From Dehalococcoidales bacterium (lineage in GTDB: Bacteria; Chloroflexota; Dehalococcoidia; Dehalococcoidales; RBG-16-60-22): a stretch of 5,430 nt of DNA. The notes under the pieces are model-generated. The model was given only the letters and a program-made list of their open reading frames with translations. It did not search any database and was not told where the DNA came from. Of this stretch, positions 5,257 to 5,430 are shown piece after piece. Both the position numbers and the translations under genes were made by a program. How positions within the stretch are numbered: the first letter of the stretch is position 1; each line of letters opens with the position of its first letter. The stretch lies in the NCBI GenBank assembly GCA_026416775.1, contig JAOAEN010000100.1, positions 1-5,430 on the forward strand, written 5' to 3'.

Positions 5257-5358
5257 CTCACCCCCTTAGTCCCCCTCTCACACTGGGCATCCACGTGATT
5301 GGTAGATTCAGTTGTGTGAGAGGGGGAGATAAATTTTAAGAGGGGCTATGCCCCTCTA
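5257..5358. repeat. Structured two-hairpin repeat element, copy 2
   Basis: This 102-bp unit starts exactly 120 bp after copy 1. Its first hairpin pairs CCCCCTCTCACAC (5271-5283) with GTGTGAGAGGGGG (5314-5326) over a 30-nt loop. The second pairs AGAGGGG with CCCCTCT (5340-5346 and 5351-5357), here with a TAT instead of a TTC loop. All arm bases are the same as in copy 1. Against copy 1 there are 13 substitutions and one 2-base deletion, all outside the arms. The 16 bases between the copies (5241-5256) are not repeated in the window. Confidence 0.85.
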
Positions 5359-5376
5359 TTCTCCTACTCCCCTAAC

Positions 5377-5430
5377 ATGGAGTTGATGCACCACCCTGAA
5401 GAAGTTTTGTCTCTCTCTCTCCTGCTGTCT
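5377..5430 (+). CDS. Possible start of a gene continuing past the right edge
   Basis: An ATG at 5377 opens an 18-codon frame (MELMHHPEEVLSLSLLLS) that reaches the window end without a stop. No Shine-Dalgarno precedes it, and the sequence includes a (TC)6 run at 5410-5421, so the codons may be meaningless. It is listed only because a partial gene cannot be excluded. Confidence 0.12.
   Translation, partial: MELMHHPEEVLSLSLLLS
5410..5421. repeat. Short (TC)6 dinucleotide run
   Basis: TCTCTCTCTCTC is present near the right edge. It is a simple repeat that could be prone to slippage. Nothing else in the final 70 bases is identifiable. Confidence 0.6.

Noticed and set aside
5137..5358. Insertion sequence with a transposase
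   Set aside because: There are inverted repeats but no transposase frame; at most it is a non-autonomous element.

Overview
The window holds four protein-coding genes in two tail-to-tail pairs, followed by about 535 bases of repeat-rich noncoding DNA. The coding part is moderately GC-rich. A PHP-type DnaE with a divergent C-terminal domain next to a TIGR01906/DUF1461 (Lit-like) membrane protein suggests a bacterium of the Chloroflexota, perhaps Dehalococcoidia. This placement is an inference from gene content and protein style; no rRNA or other marker is present to prove it.

Layout. (1) At 4-381 (+) there is a small three-helix membrane protein of unknown function, possibly cut by the left edge. 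(2) At 387-1097 (-) there is a four-helix membrane protein of the TIGR01906/DUF1461 family, which includes the lipoprotein intramolecular transacylase Lit; its stop lies 5 bp from the stop of gene 1. (3) At 1098-1154 a 57-bp divergent intergenic region carries a perfect extended -10 (TGCTATAAT) for dnaE, inverted repeats, and a near-symmetrical -10 that might also serve gene 2. (4) At 1155-4661 (+) is dnaE, the replicative DNA polymerase III alpha subunit. It is full length at 1168 aa, with an intact PHP metal site, catalytic Asp triad, clamp-binding motif, OB fold and an extra C-terminal domain. (5) At 4670-4894 (-) is a 74-aa Ala/Glu-rich helical protein with a perfect AGGAGG ribosome binding site and its own TGCTATAAT promoter, convergent with dnaE.

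The noncoding tail (4895-5430) is the most unusual part. It holds a 9-bp inverted repeat over the small gene's promoter, a 7-bp hairpin, two 29-bp direct repeats in perfect tandem with a degenerate relative upstream, and two ~103-bp copies (120-bp period) of a two-hairpin element. Between the two copies every base of the hairpin arms is identical, while all 13 substitutions and the one indel fall outside the arms. This looks like a REP/MITE-like structured repeat family or a structured RNA, rather than random intergenic sequence.

Only dnaE has a confident function (chromosome replication). The neighbours are not an operon with it: genes 1/2 and dnaE/gene 4 are convergent, and gene 2/dnaE are divergent. 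I see no phage, defence, toxin-antitoxin or CRISPR system here.
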